From positions 62,001 through 126,000 of the forward strand of contig JAJSOM010000008.1 of the NCBI GenBank assembly GCA_023052935.1: a stretch of 64,000 bases of DNA. Direction: 5' to 3'. This DNA comes from Piezodorus guildinii (taxonomy: Eukaryota > Arthropoda > Insecta > Hemiptera > Pentatomidae). Position 1 is the first letter of the stretch. The number at the start of each line of letters is the position of its first letter. The notes beneath the pieces are model-generated. The model was not told where the DNA came from and did no database searches. It saw nothing but the letters and a program-made list of their open reading frames with translations. This document shows positions 22,430-33,559 of the stretch, one piece after another. Both the position numbers and the translations under genes were made by a program.

Positions 22430-22880
22430 TCTTGCCATACAGCATTCTTTCATAACAATCCGCTTGTTCCATTTGTACTGATTTGATATCCTGGATTCCA
22501 TCTTGACAAACATGGAATCCATATACTCAGACTGTCCAACGTTTTAGGCGTATTCAAAAACTTAGGAAACGTACTAATCTTCCACAAAACTACAAAAAGT
22601 TTATTTTCATGACTAACATATGCCTTATTGGCCAACCAAGACTTACAGAGTTAAGCTTTGCGGTCTTAATAAACCAACGAATTCTTATCGTATCTCATTC
22701 TTTCCTTTATAATAAACTCATCCACAATGGCCTTATGTTTCAACACGAAAAACGTACTATTCCACTCTAACCCATTCGCTTTAATCCTTGCTTCAATTCC
22801 TGATACTATTTCGACAAGTCAGAAAAAAAGATGGTCATGGAATCTTCTGCTTAAGAATTTTCATTGGAGTGCTACGGTTA
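22430..22880 (+). pseudogene. Jockey LINE RT fragment (family J2)
   Basis: The plus strand encodes WNPYTQ, RTNLPQNYKKFIFMTN and related residues that align to the thumb and C-terminal part of the LINE at 23-864. It is heavily decayed. Confidence 0.65.
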
Positions 22881-23376
22881 GGTAGTTCCTCTGCGCATTA
22901 GAGCATGTCATTTTGTCTTCTTCTTTTTTTAAATACTTGTATAGTTTGTAATATATAAATAATAATAATCCTAAAAAATAGTTATTTAACATTTAGATTC
23001 TATGAAAATCTACTTTAGCAGCATTTGACTTCAGTAACTTCTTTGTAACTTCAGTAACTTCTTCCACTTGTTTTCTTAACAAAATTTCCCAATGACCACC
23101 ATGGCGACATCCAAAATTACAGAACACAATGTCCTCACCTACGCCTTAACCTATCTCCTGCATGCCTAGTGGTAGGTTCGTATCATGTGTTCAGACCTCA
23201 AAACAATTATAAATATATTTATATATTGTTTTTATTACCATTATCATGAAAAAAGTATGTCTATTAAGTCTGTGTGTCATGCTCAATAACTAGGAATTTT
23301 ACGAAACTGAAATGCCATATTAATGCCAATTGGCTTATATGCTAATTATAAATTCTAATAATCAATTAAAATTATA

Positions 23377-23797
23377 CCACCACATTAACCTTAAACTAAC
23401 CCAGGCCTATGCAAGACTGGCAATGCTATACCCGATCCTCAATAGAAAATCTAGTCTCAAACCTGAAACAACCATTCTTATATATAAAACAATATTAAGG
23501 CCATTACTAATGTATGGTTGTGAAGTGTGGGGCGCAGCTTCTTCAACGAAAAGAAAAAAATTGCAAACTTTTCAAAACAAAATATTAAGAATAGCCGTTG
23601 ATGCCCCATGGTTTATTAGAAATAGCCAACTCCATCGTGAGCTACAAATCGAATACATGGAAGACTTCATCAAAATCCGCTTCAAAAAATACCACTCGCA
23701 GCTACCAGCAGTTGGAGGTGCAGTAGCCTACAACATAGGAATTCCAACTTCATCTCGCAGGCTAAAACCCAGGTTTCTACAGGACATGCTGTTGTAA
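23377..23797 (+). pseudogene. RT C-terminal fragment (family J3)
   Basis: About 139 codons of LINE thumb/C-terminal sequence: LTQAYARLAMLYPILNRKS, LIYKTILRPLLMYGCEVWG, NKILRIAVDAPWFIRN and HRELQI. Open from the truncation point to the stop, but lacking all catalytic domains. In-frame codons 5' of 23377 are flanking DNA. Confidence 0.85.
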
Positions 23798-24271
23798 ATA
23801 TTATTATCTAGTTTTATGAACCTCATATTATTTTACTTTTTATGTATATTTTTAACTTATTTTTATTTATTATTATTTAGCTTTTGTTTTTGAAAAAAAA
23901 AAAAAAAATTTTTTTCTCATTTATTTATTTTATTTTTTATTTTTTTTATTTTATTTTTTTTTTTTATTTTTTTTTTTTAGACTAAAATGGATCTTAAATT
24001 TATAATTTATATTCTTGCAAACCTAGTATTAATTTTGTATATTCATTACTTCTCTTTCTTTCTTTAGTTTTTATTATAATTGTTCGTTATGTTATCAAAT
24101 TGTTTTTATTATTTAATTCTCAGAAATAATTATAAATTTATAATCGTTAGGGGTGTCTTTGTACGAGGCTATACCCCCACTTTTTCCATTGTTACGAGTT
24201 GTAATAATTATTCATTTATGTTAAAAAAAAAAAAACCATGTATGGCTCAAGCAGCCGATCTGGAAATAAAG

Positions 24272-24300
<29 letters not shown>
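23377..24300 (+). mobile_element. 5'-truncated LINE (Jockey-related, family J3)
   Basis: An insertion bounded by AATTAAAATTATA at 23364-23376 and 24301-24313. It holds the RT C-terminus (stop at 23797), about 500 bp of AT-rich 3' UTR and an A tail at about 24277-24300. The upstream flank has weak resemblance to TIR-rep. Confidence 0.85.
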
Positions 24301-24302
<2 letters not shown>

Positions 24303-24313
24303 TTAAAATTATA

Positions 24314-26062
24314 ATTTAACGATTAAAATTGAAATATGGAAAATTTTATTTTCTAGATTGTAGTTAATGAAGATCAGGTATCTTGGAAAATATGGATGAA
24401 AAATCATAGTAACTAAACCGCCAAGATTTGATTAAGAAAAGAATATTTGTTTTATGTACTTGTATCAGCCATTGTGAAATGTTTTTATCACCCTTAGTTC
24501 TATATCTAGCTGTGTTAGTGCTGCTCAGATAGGAAAATTGACCTGACGTTTGTATTAAATAGGTAAAGTAGATTTTATATAAAAAGTCAAGTTTTTCTTA
24601 ACTCTATTGAGTATTGACGCACATTTTTTATTGGAGCTTTATTGTTTGTGTTATCGAAACTCCGTATATCAGAAATAACCAAGCACTAAAGATTTACTTC
24701 AATCCGCAAAACATTGAACCACTAACATTTAAAACTAATGCAAGTTAAGTATTTATGAAATACTTACGTGTATAAATATGCGAAGATACATCTGTCTTTG
24801 ATAGAAAATGACCAATTTTATGTTACGTTAATTTAATTTTTTTTTCCCAAAGAACTATGGTAGATGTCTAGAGGCATCGTCTGCGGAACTCCAGGAGTCC
24901 GCGGACAACTAGTTGGAACCCCCTGCTTTACAGTATAGGTACATTTGAAGAAAGAAGTATTTAAGATATATTTATTTTATCACCCCTAAAATTTTTATTG
25001 TAAGAAGTGGGTTAATTTCTATAACAATTTTCTCCAATCAAGTATTTATCAAGTGCCCTCAGACGTTTCATTTAGCTTAATATAATCCTAAATTACGATT
25101 GCTCAAGTTGTTGCGGGTGAAGAAGCTTATCATTCCGCACGACTTCATCAGCTAATTGGATCCTGAAAAACAATAACTCTGAGCTATCGAAACCGCTACG
25201 AGGGGCCAGCGGAGCGATTTGTCGCCAGCGGATTAAGGTCCGAGTTATCGAAGTATTAGAGATTGGATGGTGAAAGGAGACATATTGCGCTAGAACGCTA
25301 GAATAGACAGCCGAGTCCTGAGCCCTGCGCTAGTAATTATCAAGGACCCACCCCCCCCTCTAATAGTCCTTCTACTGATTACAGAGAACTCCCTTCCACC
25401 CCCTCATCCTATCTTGGAGGGGTTCTTTATGTCCTGCGGACTGGCGGGGTGATATTGCCACCGCTACAGTTCTCAGAGTGGGTATTGAAGCCATCTACTG
25501 ATAAGATAGATCTTGGACTTATGTTTCTATTGGGTCCTTTGGTCTTTCAGGGTGAAATGAAACCGTTATTTTATAAATATAATATTTATTGCACTATGGT
25601 TTCTCTCCTGAAAAATATAGTTTAAAGTGTGGAATGCCATGGGTAATTATAAATAGGGTAACCATCCAATAATAAAGATAAATTTATTATTTGATTCCTT
25701 TAGAGAGGGGATTTGTATAATCCAAATTGCTGACAGACATTCAAACCCGAAATTCCATGAAGACCCAGTTTACTAAACGGTCCAAAAAATTATCCTTTTT
25801 ATAAAAGAAATGATGATTTTTTGTTTTTCAAAATTATTCTTTATTTTCTTAAGTAGGTTATTCCGTACAGAAAAATCCTAAATACTATGAAAAAAAATGA
25901 ACGAAATATTCACTTTTAAAAGATGAGTCTTTAGTCTCTTTCAAAACTATTCGGTATTGAAAGAGCTACTAGAAGTTATGCAAGAGCTAGTCAGCACTAT
26001 AAAGTATAAATTATGGAAAATAATATTAATCGAAAAAAACAAAACAATTCTAGCGAAACTTT
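24314..26062. other. Non-coding interval with a possible hAT-type end
   Basis: No coding signal. At about 24850-24935 'ctgcggaactccaggagtccgcgg' is followed by 'ttggaaccccctg', resembling the ends of non-autonomous hAT elements. A GC-richer patch lies at 25080-25480 with no recognisable content. Confidence 0.3.
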
Positions 26063-26449
26063 TTAGTAAATAATATCATTTTTAAGAAAACTTTTAACTG
26101 TATCAGTCATCCTTGCAATCATCACTCGCATTTTTAATTTATTTCCATTCATCTGGGCAGCTATCATTGGCCATAGCATAATCGAATGCTTCTTAGTTTG
26201 ATTTCCTGTTAAGCCATAGAACATTTTAGAATCAGTCTTTAAATAATCCGGAAGCATATTCTCCTCGTCTGTTTTGAAAATACGACTATTTCCTATATTA
26301 AGAAAGGGTGAGTAAGTTAATTCAACAGTAGCCTTTGCTTTTTTAACTATATTAGGTAAATAGCTCCTTGATATGCTTAAGACGAATGTAGTTTTGTTTA
26401 TGAACTGACCCTTTTCTAGAACTTCATAGACTGAACTATAAAAATTCAC
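26063..26449 (-). pseudogene. pogo/Tigger-like transposase N-terminal fragment (tentative)
   Basis: A 128-codon minus-strand frame contains SRSYLPNIVKKAK, then RIFKTDEENMLPDYLKTDSK, then MFYGLTGNQTKK. This order recalls the helix-turn-helix region of pogo/jerky-type proteins, where a 'tlxxxvk' helix, an 'F..EEE..L..YL' helix and an 'a..yGLt....r.la' segment follow one another. The DDE catalytic domain is absent, and the C-terminal third does not fit. I rate this as a remnant, not a working gene. Confidence 0.35.
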
Positions 26450-26840
26450 AAATGTATAATAAAATTCATTAAGTGTGATACAATATTTACTAATTCATGA
26501 TACACGGGGCTACTATCAGTCTGGCTCTAACCTTTCATGTGTCCACATCGCTCTCTGCCCGCTTCAAATTCAATCTGTTCTTACCTTTAGTCATTTACCA
26601 CTATCTGCTATAGTAAGTAGTAATTAATTTTATACTTACTCCTATAACTAAGTGACAAGACCTATTGTTTAAGAAAACTACAAGTTTAGGAATTCATTTT
26701 CGTGATAAAACTATAAATAGAGGTGTAGCATTAAGACAGGTAGTGCGCTGGTGAAGATTATACCTTATCAGTCCCCACTACTGGAGCTCCCCACCACCGT
26801 CTTTAAGTTTTTATCTCTCATTCACGTAGAGTACTTCGTA

Positions 26841-27737
26841 ATGGCCGTATGTCCAGTGTGCAATACGTCGATCGCCAGAGACGAAAAGTCGGGCATCACG
26901 TGCTGCCAATGTAAGATTATATCCCACTTGAAATGCGTCAATATCACGGATGGTGACCAAACACAAATAAATAAAAAAACATATAAATGCAAATCATGTG
27001 AAAACAAAAAACCTAGTGTACCCATAAGTAAAAATCTGGAGGATAACATATCTGCAATTTTGGTTGAAATTTCAAAAATAACCGATGACGTTAAGGAAAT
27101 AAAAAATACGATGAATGGCCAGGGAGATATTATATTCGAAAATGCCGAGAGATTGAAATCGATGGAGGAACGAAATAGGAAACAAGACGAACTTATCGAA
27201 AGGCTTCTCACCGAAAACAAAAATTTAAAATCCCAAATTAAATCAATGGAGGCGAGAATAAATCAAGTAGAACAAGCCCAGCTTTCACACTCAATTGAAA
27301 TAAGAGGTGTTCCGTTGAGGACGGGAGAGTCGCCGGAGGGTGTGGTCTGTTCTGTCGGGGCTGCCCTGGGCGTCAAGCTCAAAGCTGAGGACTTTGACCT
27401 CGTGGAGAGAAAAAGGCCGAAAGGAGAGGACCCTCGCCCGCCTTCGATTGTCATGCGATTTGTTCGCCAGGCGGTCCGGGACGAGATGATCCGCCTCCGG
27501 AAGGTGAAAAGGGACTTCACCACGAGGCATCTCAACTGGGACAGCGACGACAAGATTTACATCAGCGAGGAGATGACTGCGAGCAACAGGCGTTTATACT
27601 GGCTGGCTAGGCAAATGAAGGTCGCCGGCAAAGTGAAGTACGTCTGGTTCGCTCGAGGTCGAGTCCGTTGTCGACGAGCAGATGGCGCACCTGTAATGAT
27701 CATCAACCAACCCGACGACCTGGAGGTCTTAAAATGA
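26841..27737 (+). CDS. ORF1: PHD-finger, coiled-coil and FP-type domain protein (element C)
   Basis: A 298-aa protein from the ATG that precedes the zinc finger; an earlier in-frame ATG at 26751 adds 30 residues of no evident function. Residues 1-50 form a Cys4-His-Cys3 PHD-like finger: CPVC, then CCQC, HLKC and CKSC. Residues ~65-145 have heptad spacing and are rich in Lys/Glu/Asn, so likely a trimerising or dimerising coiled coil. Residues ~150-298 resemble the Baculo_FP-type C-terminal domain found in many insect LINE ORF1 proteins (IEIRGVP, YISEEMTASNRRLYWLAR, VKYVWFARGRVRCRR). The expected role is RNA binding and RNP assembly. Base composition jumps from AT-rich to GC-rich near 27290. 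Confidence 0.88.
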   Translation: MAVCPVCNTSIARDEKSGITCCQCKIISHLKCVNITDGDQTQINKKTYKCKSCENKKPSVPISKNLEDNISAILVEISKITDDVKEIKNTMNGQGDIIFENAERLKSMEERNRKQDELIERLLTENKNLKSQIKSMEARINQVEQAQLSHSIEIRGVPLRTGESPEGVVCSVGAALGVKLKAEDFDLVERKRPKGEDPRPPSIVMRFVRQAVRDEMIRLRKVKRDFTTRHLNWDSDDKIYISEEMTASNRRLYWLARQMKVAGKVKYVWFARGRVRCRRADGAPVMIINQPDDLEVLK

Positions 27738-27979
27738 CATTTAAGTTTTCGTTATTATACTTTAGAACATTTTATTTATTTCATCGTTTTCTTTTCTCTA
27801 AATTTATTTATTTATTTTTATTTCTGTTTTATTTCAAAAGAATATTTTTATTTTTATCCAAAGCCTCTTTTGTATATTTTTATTATCATCCACTACTTTA
27901 TAATAATTTTCAATTTTCTTTCTATTGTCTTTAGCGTCTTCCTCTCATACTCTATTTGTTTTTTCACCTCCTTTCCTGT

Positions 27980-30781
27980 ATGGCTAATGTTTTAACCTCC
28001 TGCCATGTTAATGCCCAGTCCCTACCTGCTCACTTCGACGAATTCCTTCAGTATTTCTCCCATAACTTTTATCACATTATCGCAGTCTCCGAAACATGGC
28101 TGAAGCCCTATATTCCTTTCTCTTCCGTTTCCCTCCTTGACTATTCCTTTATCCGTCATGACCGGATTGGCCGGACTGGGGGGGGTGTAGGACTTTATGT
28201 CCACAACAGCCTTAAATCTCGTGTCCTAGATCTCTCATCCCAATCTGATCCTTCTCATATTGAATTCCTTTTCGTTGAAATATCCTGTAACACACAACCC
28301 CTCCTTTATACAGTGGTGTATCGCCCTCCTTTGGTCCCATTTGACCCATCCTTTGAATCAATCCTTTACACATATGTGCCTCTATTCAATAATATCATAA
28401 TCTGTGGTGATTTTAACACCAACTTCCTTTCCGAATCCAACGATAAACACTACCTAGACAACCTCTTTTTCTCTCTCAACCTATTCATCGTTCCAAATGC
28501 TCCTACTCACCATACCCATCATTCCGACACTTGGTTGGACCTCCATATAATCGATTCTGCTCACAACCTTCTTTCCGCTTCTCAACTGCCTGTTCCATTC
28601 CTATCATCTCACGACCTTATCCAATTGTCATATAATTTCCAAATATCAGCATTCCTTCCCAAAACCTTAACTTTCCGAAACTTAGATTTCCTTACCCGTG
28701 AAACTATTGCACCCAATATTGAAGCCTTAAATTGGGATTCAATTTATAACAGTACGTCCATCGATTCAATGGTTCACATTCTCACCTCTAATCTTCTAAG
28801 CATCCTCGACATCCATGCTCCACTCAAAACCCGCACCTTCCGTCGTCGCCCCGCTCCTTGGATAAGTCCAGAAATAAAAGACATGCAAATGAGGCGTGAG
28901 GCAGCCTGTAGACGCTTTAGACGTACAAGACTTACAGATGACTATCAAGCGTACAGGGCACTCCGCAATCTGACTCAGGCGACAATAAGACAAGCTAAAA
29001 CTAACTACTTTCATATAGCCTTCTCTTCTACTCCTGATTCCAAGTCAAAATGGCAGCTCCTCCGCAAACTTTCACTCTGCAAATCCTCTTCCTCACTGGC
29101 CTTTCAAGTCTCACCCGATGAATTAAACTCTTACTTTTCATTTTCCTCCTCTGACAATTCTTCACCGTCTTCTTCCAACTTCTCTTCAATCCAATCATTC
29201 AACCCACATAATTTTTATTTTTCCGACATTTCACCAACTGACCTTCTTTCCTCTGTACTGAAATCTCATACCAACTCCATAGGATTTGATGGAATTCCTG
29301 TAAAACTGTTAAAATTATGCCTTCCTGAAATCCTGCCAGTACTTTTATTTATATACAACTTTTCCCTCCAAAATTCCGTATTTCCCGCTACTTGGAAAAA
29401 AGCATTAGTCCATCCTATTAGTAAAACTTCCAACCCTACATCCCCTAAAGACTATCGCCCTATTTCCATCCTCTCGAACCTCTCTAAGCCTTTAGAAAGA
29501 ATAGTCCAGACACAATTATCAAATTTCCTTGAAAATTTTAAACTCCTTGATCCTTTGCAATCCGGCTTCCGACCCGGCTTTTCCACACAATCTGCTCTCC
29601 TTAAAATCACTAATGACATACACACTGCTATGGACGAAACGAAACTGACCGTGCTAATACTTCTGGATTTCTCGAAAGCATTCGACTCTCTGGATCACCC
29701 CATCCTTTTCTCCAAACTAAAGTCACTATCCTTTTCCAACAGCACCATCAGGTGGTTTCAATCATTCCTTTCTGACAGAACTCAAGCTGTCACTATTCCT
29801 AACCATCCTCTATCTTCCTTTCGAGCCCTCTCGGCAGGTGTGGCCCAGGGTTCAAGCATTTCTCCTCTTCTTTTTAATTGTTATATCAACGACCTTCCCG
29901 ACTCTATCCATCACTGTTCCCACCACCTATACGCTGACGATTTCCAGATCTATTTGTCCTTCTCTCCTTCCGATTCACTAGTAGCATTTGCTAATATTCA
30001 GGAAGACCTGGATGGAATCTGTGCCTGGGTAACCTTAAATAAACTAATGCTAAATCCTATGAAAACTCAGGCCATCCTAATTGGTTCCAATTCCCTTCTC
30101 AGATCCTATACCACGTTTCCGAGTCTCACCTTAAATGATCATCCAATCACCTTCACTTCCTCTGTCAAAAACCTGGGCATTACCATTGACCAAACCCTTT
30201 CCTGGAAACCTCATATCGCCCAAATTTCCCGAAGAACAATAAGTACCCTGAAATACTTCAATCGCTCCCGCCATCTTCTTCCACCTTCCATCCGTAATCT
30301 CCTTGTATCCGCACTTATTTTCCCCCACTTTGACTATTGCTGCTTAGTATATGGTGGCCTCCCGACGATGCTTGAGGACAGGCTAAAACGCATCATGAAC
30401 ATATTTTTAAGATTTGTCCTCTGCACTCCGAAGAGGTCTCATGTAACCTATTTTTACGGCGAGTTAAAGTGGCTCCTTCCCCGAATCCGCAGACAATATT
30501 TCCTAGGATCATACCTTTACCAAATCATTAGATCCCAACACCCTCCTTACATTCATAGTCTCCTACAGTTTAAATCTTCAGTCCACACTCTTGAAACAAG
30601 ATCGCGCCATTCCGATCTTTACTTTCCTACCCATAGAACTAAAACTTTTGATCGTTCCTTCCTGGTTCGCTCCTCTATTTTCTGGAATTCTCTACCTACC
30701 CATATTCGCCATGCTGCCTCTCTCTCCTCATTCAAATTCCAACTTTTCCAATATCTTTTATTATCCCAAAAAGACGCTTAA
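27980..30781 (+). CDS. ORF2: endonuclease-reverse transcriptase (element C)
   Basis: 933 aa from MANVLTSCHVNAQSL, which aligns with the usual endonuclease start; an ATG 24 nt upstream is also in frame. Endonuclease motifs: NAQSL, VSETWLKP, GRTGGGVGLY, VYRPP, CGDFNTNF and SSHDLIQL. The last normally reads Ser-Asp-His, so the Asp is replaced here. RT motifs are complete: KDYRPISIL, QSGFRPGFSTQSALL, LLDFSKAFDSLDH, AGVAQGSSISPLLF and the YADDFQIY box. The C-terminus carries the CR1-like pattern FWNSLPTHIRHA...FKFQLFQYLL. No RNase H. Confidence 0.92.
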   Translation: MANVLTSCHVNAQSLPAHFDEFLQYFSHNFYHIIAVSETWLKPYIPFSSVSLLDYSFIRHDRIGRTGGGVGLYVHNSLKSRVLDLSSQSDPSHIEFLFVEISCNTQPLLYTVVYRPPLVPFDPSFESILYTYVPLFNNIIICGDFNTNFLSESNDKHYLDNLFFSLNLFIVPNAPTHHTHHSDTWLDLHIIDSAHNLLSASQLPVPFLSSHDLIQLSYNFQISAFLPKTLTFRNLDFLTRETIAPNIEALNWDSIYNSTSIDSMVHILTSNLLSILDIHAPLKTRTFRRRPAPWISPEIKDMQMRREAACRRFRRTRLTDDYQAYRALRNLTQATIRQAKTNYFHIAFSSTPDSKSKWQLLRKLSLCKSSSSLAFQVSPDELNSYFSFSSSDNSSPSSSNFSSIQSFNPHNFYFSDISPTDLLSSVLKSHTNSIGFDGIPVKLLKLCLPEILPVLLFIYNFSLQNSVFPATWKKALVHPISKTSNPTSPKDYRPISILSNLSKPLERIVQTQLSNFLENFKLLDPLQSGFRPGFSTQSALLKITNDIHTAMDETKLTVLILLDFSKAFDSLDHPILFSKLKSLSFSNSTIRWFQSFLSDRTQAVTIPNHPLSSFRALSAGVAQGSSISPLLFNCYINDLPDSIHHCSHHLYADDFQIYLSFSPSDSLVAFANIQEDLDGICAWVTLNKLMLNPMKTQAILIGSNSLLRSYTTFPSLTLNDHPITFTSSVKNLGITIDQTLSWKPHIAQISRRTISTLKYFNRSRHLLPPSIRNLLVSALIFPHFDYCCLVYGGLPTMLEDRLKRIMNIFLRFVLCTPKRSHVTYFYGELKWLLPRIRRQYFLGSYLYQIIRSQHPPYIHSLLQFKSSVHTLETRSRHSDLYFPTHRTKTFDRSFLVRSSIFWNSLPTHIRHAASLSSFKFQLFQYLLLSQKDA

Positions 30782-31150
30782 ATACAGTGATTCTTTTGTT
30801 CCTAATATCACACCTGAAAGAAAAGTAATATATGTTCTTTATTGAAACGCTGTTATATTTTAATTTATTTTTAATTTTGATCAACCCAATATTTTTCGAA
30901 CGGTTTTTATTTTATTTTATCATAATTATTTTATTTTTTTTTTTTCAAATATTTTTTATATATATGTTTGTGGATATTCATGTGTGATATGAACACTCGA
31001 ATTAACCCATCTGTGTAATAAGTAATTAATTATGTTCCTTCTGTCTGTTGGCCAGACATGTTGTATATTTAAATTGTACAATTCTGTTATTCTTAGGGGA
31101 CCCAGTCCCAGAATAAAATTTATTTTCTATTCTATTCTATTCTATTCTAT
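30782..31150 (+). other. 3' UTR and TTCTA tail of element C
   Basis: AT-rich UTR with 'gttggccagacatgttgtat' and 'ggacccagtcccagaataaa', then about five TTCTA units. Confidence 0.75.
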
Positions 31151-31465
31151 CAATTGGCAGCTCTCCCAAAACTATGATGCACTAGAAGGTCCCGGGGCTA
31201 TCTCCTTTAAGACGCCTGTCAGGGATTTTAGAGGAAACGAGGATTGAAACTTGTGGGTTAGAGTGAGAATGGAGTTTGTCATGAAAGGAGTGGTACATGG
31301 TTCGGGCCAAGTCAGCATCACTATGAACATCATGATCTTTATGGAAGAGGTTATTCCTGACAAAAATGTAGATTTGAGGATTTTTCTAAGGATATAGGAT
31401 TATAAGGAATGGATACGGAAAGAATTTGAAGGTAAAACCTCAAAGTTCTACTCCGTGGTTTTTTT
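31151..31465 (-). pseudogene. Jockey LINE 3' fragment (family J2)
   Basis: Matches the UTR and C-terminal RT of the LINE at 23-864: 'aggattgaaacttgtgggttag', 'agaatggagtttgtcatgaa', 'gtacatggttcgggccaagtca', 'aaagaatttgaaggt'. It abuts the tail of element C. Confidence 0.75.
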
Positions 31466-31832
31466 TTTGGTTTTTTTTTAACCAAATGTTTCAGGTAAAG
31501 TGTGACTTCCTCCATTTATGTTAGTCAAACTATTAATAATTATTTATTTTTTACTATAATTGCAAAAATAACCATAAACCTGTCTCCTGGTGTAAGCAAA
31601 AGTGAAGACGAATTGTAGATAGGCATTTATACCGACATATTCAACAAAATAAATATTCAAGCAGAAGAGGATAGTAATAATATTTTTATATAATAGTTTA
31701 CTTATAAACCAATCTTTTAAGGTGACTATGACTTGACAAGCCGTTACAAGAGGTAGTGACAAAATATCGGGCCTGTTTGCGGATGGTATAGTGAAGGTTA
31801 AGTAGAAGAATTTAAACGTATTATTTAAAAAA
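31466..31832. other. No gene seen
   Basis: AT-rich, nothing recognised. Confidence 0.5.
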
Positions 31833-32090
31833 ACACAAAGGGGTTATAACAGCATAGAGCATAACAGCCTTCTATGCCAAGGTCCCGGGTTCAAACCCGC
31901 AGGTGGCCCTAGGATTTTTTAATGGGAGTAAAACGATTCATCTTTAGTTATGCCATCCTTCGAAGGTGGTCCCGAGCCTTTGTGATGCCAGCTACTCGTT
32001 AAAGATCCCTATCCTAATTAACCCTGGATAGGCAAAATTTAGGACTTCCACTGTAGGATCGTCCGATTAGCCACAGCAGCATAAAGGAAC
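31833..32090 (+). mobile_element. tRNA-derived SINE (family S1), copy 1
   Basis: The head carries a Pol III B-box-like GGTTCAAACCC and a decayed A-box region. The body reads 'attttttaatgggagt', 'gtggtcccgagcc' and 'ggataggcaaaatttaggact'. A short ATTTAAAAA lies at both ends (31824-31832, 32091-32099), a possible target duplication. Confidence 0.65.
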
Positions 32091-32161
32091 ATTTAAAAAG
32101 ATTCTGAACACAATATTCTGAAAAAAATGTCAAGAGCAGATAAATATATGTAAATAAGGTT

Positions 32162-32860
32162 ATTTGTACCTTGGACACAAAAGAAAAGCTGCAGCAAGCT
32201 CTGGTGGAATGGGAGCCAGAACTATTGCGTAAGGGAATGTCCATCAACGACTCCAAAAGTAAGATTCTGGTTCTCTTACGGAATGAAGAAGAAAATGTTG
32301 AAATGGTATGCAATGGGAAGATCCTAGAAGTGGTAAATGAATTCAACTACCTGGGAACCATTATTGACAGGTCTGGCAGAATTGACCAAGAGATTGGAAA
32401 TAGGATCAATAAAGCGAACCAGGTGTACTACCAGATCAACAATAGTATAATAGGACACCGTGAAGTAGGGCGAGATGTTAAGATGCACATCTATAAAGCC
32501 ATTTACCTACCAGTGCTTACATATGGAGGCGAGAGTTGGGTGATGCTCAACAAACATATCAGCCGAATCACTGCTGCTGAAATGAAATTTTTACGTAGAG
32601 CAGCGGGAAAGACGATAATGGAAAACAGGCAATTAAAATGGTTTGGTCATGTCTCCCGCATGGACGAAATAAGGGAACCCAGAAGGACACTGGAAGCAAG
32701 ACCTACAGGAAGAAGACCACGTGGCCGACCTAGAATTTCCTATCAGGGTATGGTCCAGAGGATTGGGAGTAACAGGGGCAAGACCCTTGTAGAAATGAAA
32801 CGACTCAGCGGAGACCGGGATAACTGGCAGCGCTGGATCGAGGCCCCTCTACGCCAATAA
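32162..32860 (+). pseudogene. RTE-type LINE RT C-terminal fragment
   Basis: An open frame of about 230 codons starts just after where the YADD box would lie: DTKEKLQQAL, then INDSKSKILVL, the NYLGTIID block, LTYGGESWVM, QLKWFGHVSRMDE and RRPRGRPR. These are typical of the endonuclease-RT proteins of RTE-like elements. All catalytic residues are upstream and missing. An AAG-rich tail at about 32876-32891 matches the short-repeat 3' ends of this group. The frame is open, so the fragment may be fairly young. Confidence 0.75.
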
Positions 32861-32891
32861 TGGCTCGAAGAGGAAGATAAAGAAGAAGAAG

Positions 32892-33559
32892 TACCTTATT
32901 ATATTACCTTTAACTAATTAGCTGGGAGTTTATAATTATATACCAAAGATAATTAGAGTAGCCTGTAGTGACGTTAAAATAATTAAAAAATAATAATAAT
33001 AAGTAAGTGAAAGTAAGAGGTGAATGCTATCTCTCACATTTGACAGGCTTCAAAATATTCACTTTTACATATTTTTTTGTATTTAATGCGAAAAAATATA
33101 AACGTTACTAAGAAATGAAAAAGAAAAGTCTTACATTTATAACTTCATTTTAAACTGTTTGTTGTTATATTTAAAAAAAAAAATCATTGTATCCAGAAAT
33201 TATAAAACTATTTATCCTTGCCAAGTTGAATAAAAAAAAAAAAGATACAAAAAGGCGAAATGTACAGTGAAATGGTGTTCCTAATGTAATTCTCTAATGG
33301 ATTCACAGTTATTTCTTCAAGCAGTGTTTCCTAGAAGTCATTTAATAATATAAATGAATCATGCTTTTATACTTGAAGGATTCAACTTTTAGAAATCATT
33401 AATCATGAACAGTAAAATAAAAGTCTAAGAATTAAAGTTTCATTTTAAAAATTGAAGCATTGGAATTTCCAAGTATTCCGAGAAAAATGAATATAACATT
33501 TATGCTTTTGTGTAATAAGTAAAATAAAATTATATAATTATCAGTTTATTTTCGTTGCT
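32892..33559. other. No gene seen
   Basis: AT-rich. A short TAAGTGAAAGTAAGAGGTGAA at 33004-33023 resembles the TIR-rep right end. Confidence 0.4.

Larger units (their letters stand above)
26720..31150 (+). mobile_element. CR1/Kiri-like LINE, element C (both ORFs open)
   Basis: About 4.4 kb with ORF1 (PHD finger, coiled coil, FP-type domain), a ~240-bp AT-rich spacer, ORF2 (endonuclease-RT) and a 3' UTR ending 'ccagaataaaat' followed by tandem TTCTA units at about 31126-31150. A short-repeat tail in place of poly(A) is typical of the CR1/L2/Kiri group. The 5' boundary is uncertain and I found no target duplication. Directly after the tail lies a fragment of LINE family J2. Confidence 0.85.

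Noticed and set aside
24850..24935. hAT-type terminal sequence
   Set aside because: Only one end resembles a hAT end; no partner end or 8-bp duplication found, so kept only as a note.
25080..25480. Possible structured RNA or gene in a GC-richer patch
   Set aside because: Repeated 'agctatcgaa/agttatcgaa' words are present, but no stable fold, frame or family is evident.
26705..26750. TATA box and promoter of element C
   Set aside because: 'ctataaatag' lies at a plausible distance, but the element's 5' end is not defined and LINE promoters are usually internal and TATA-less.
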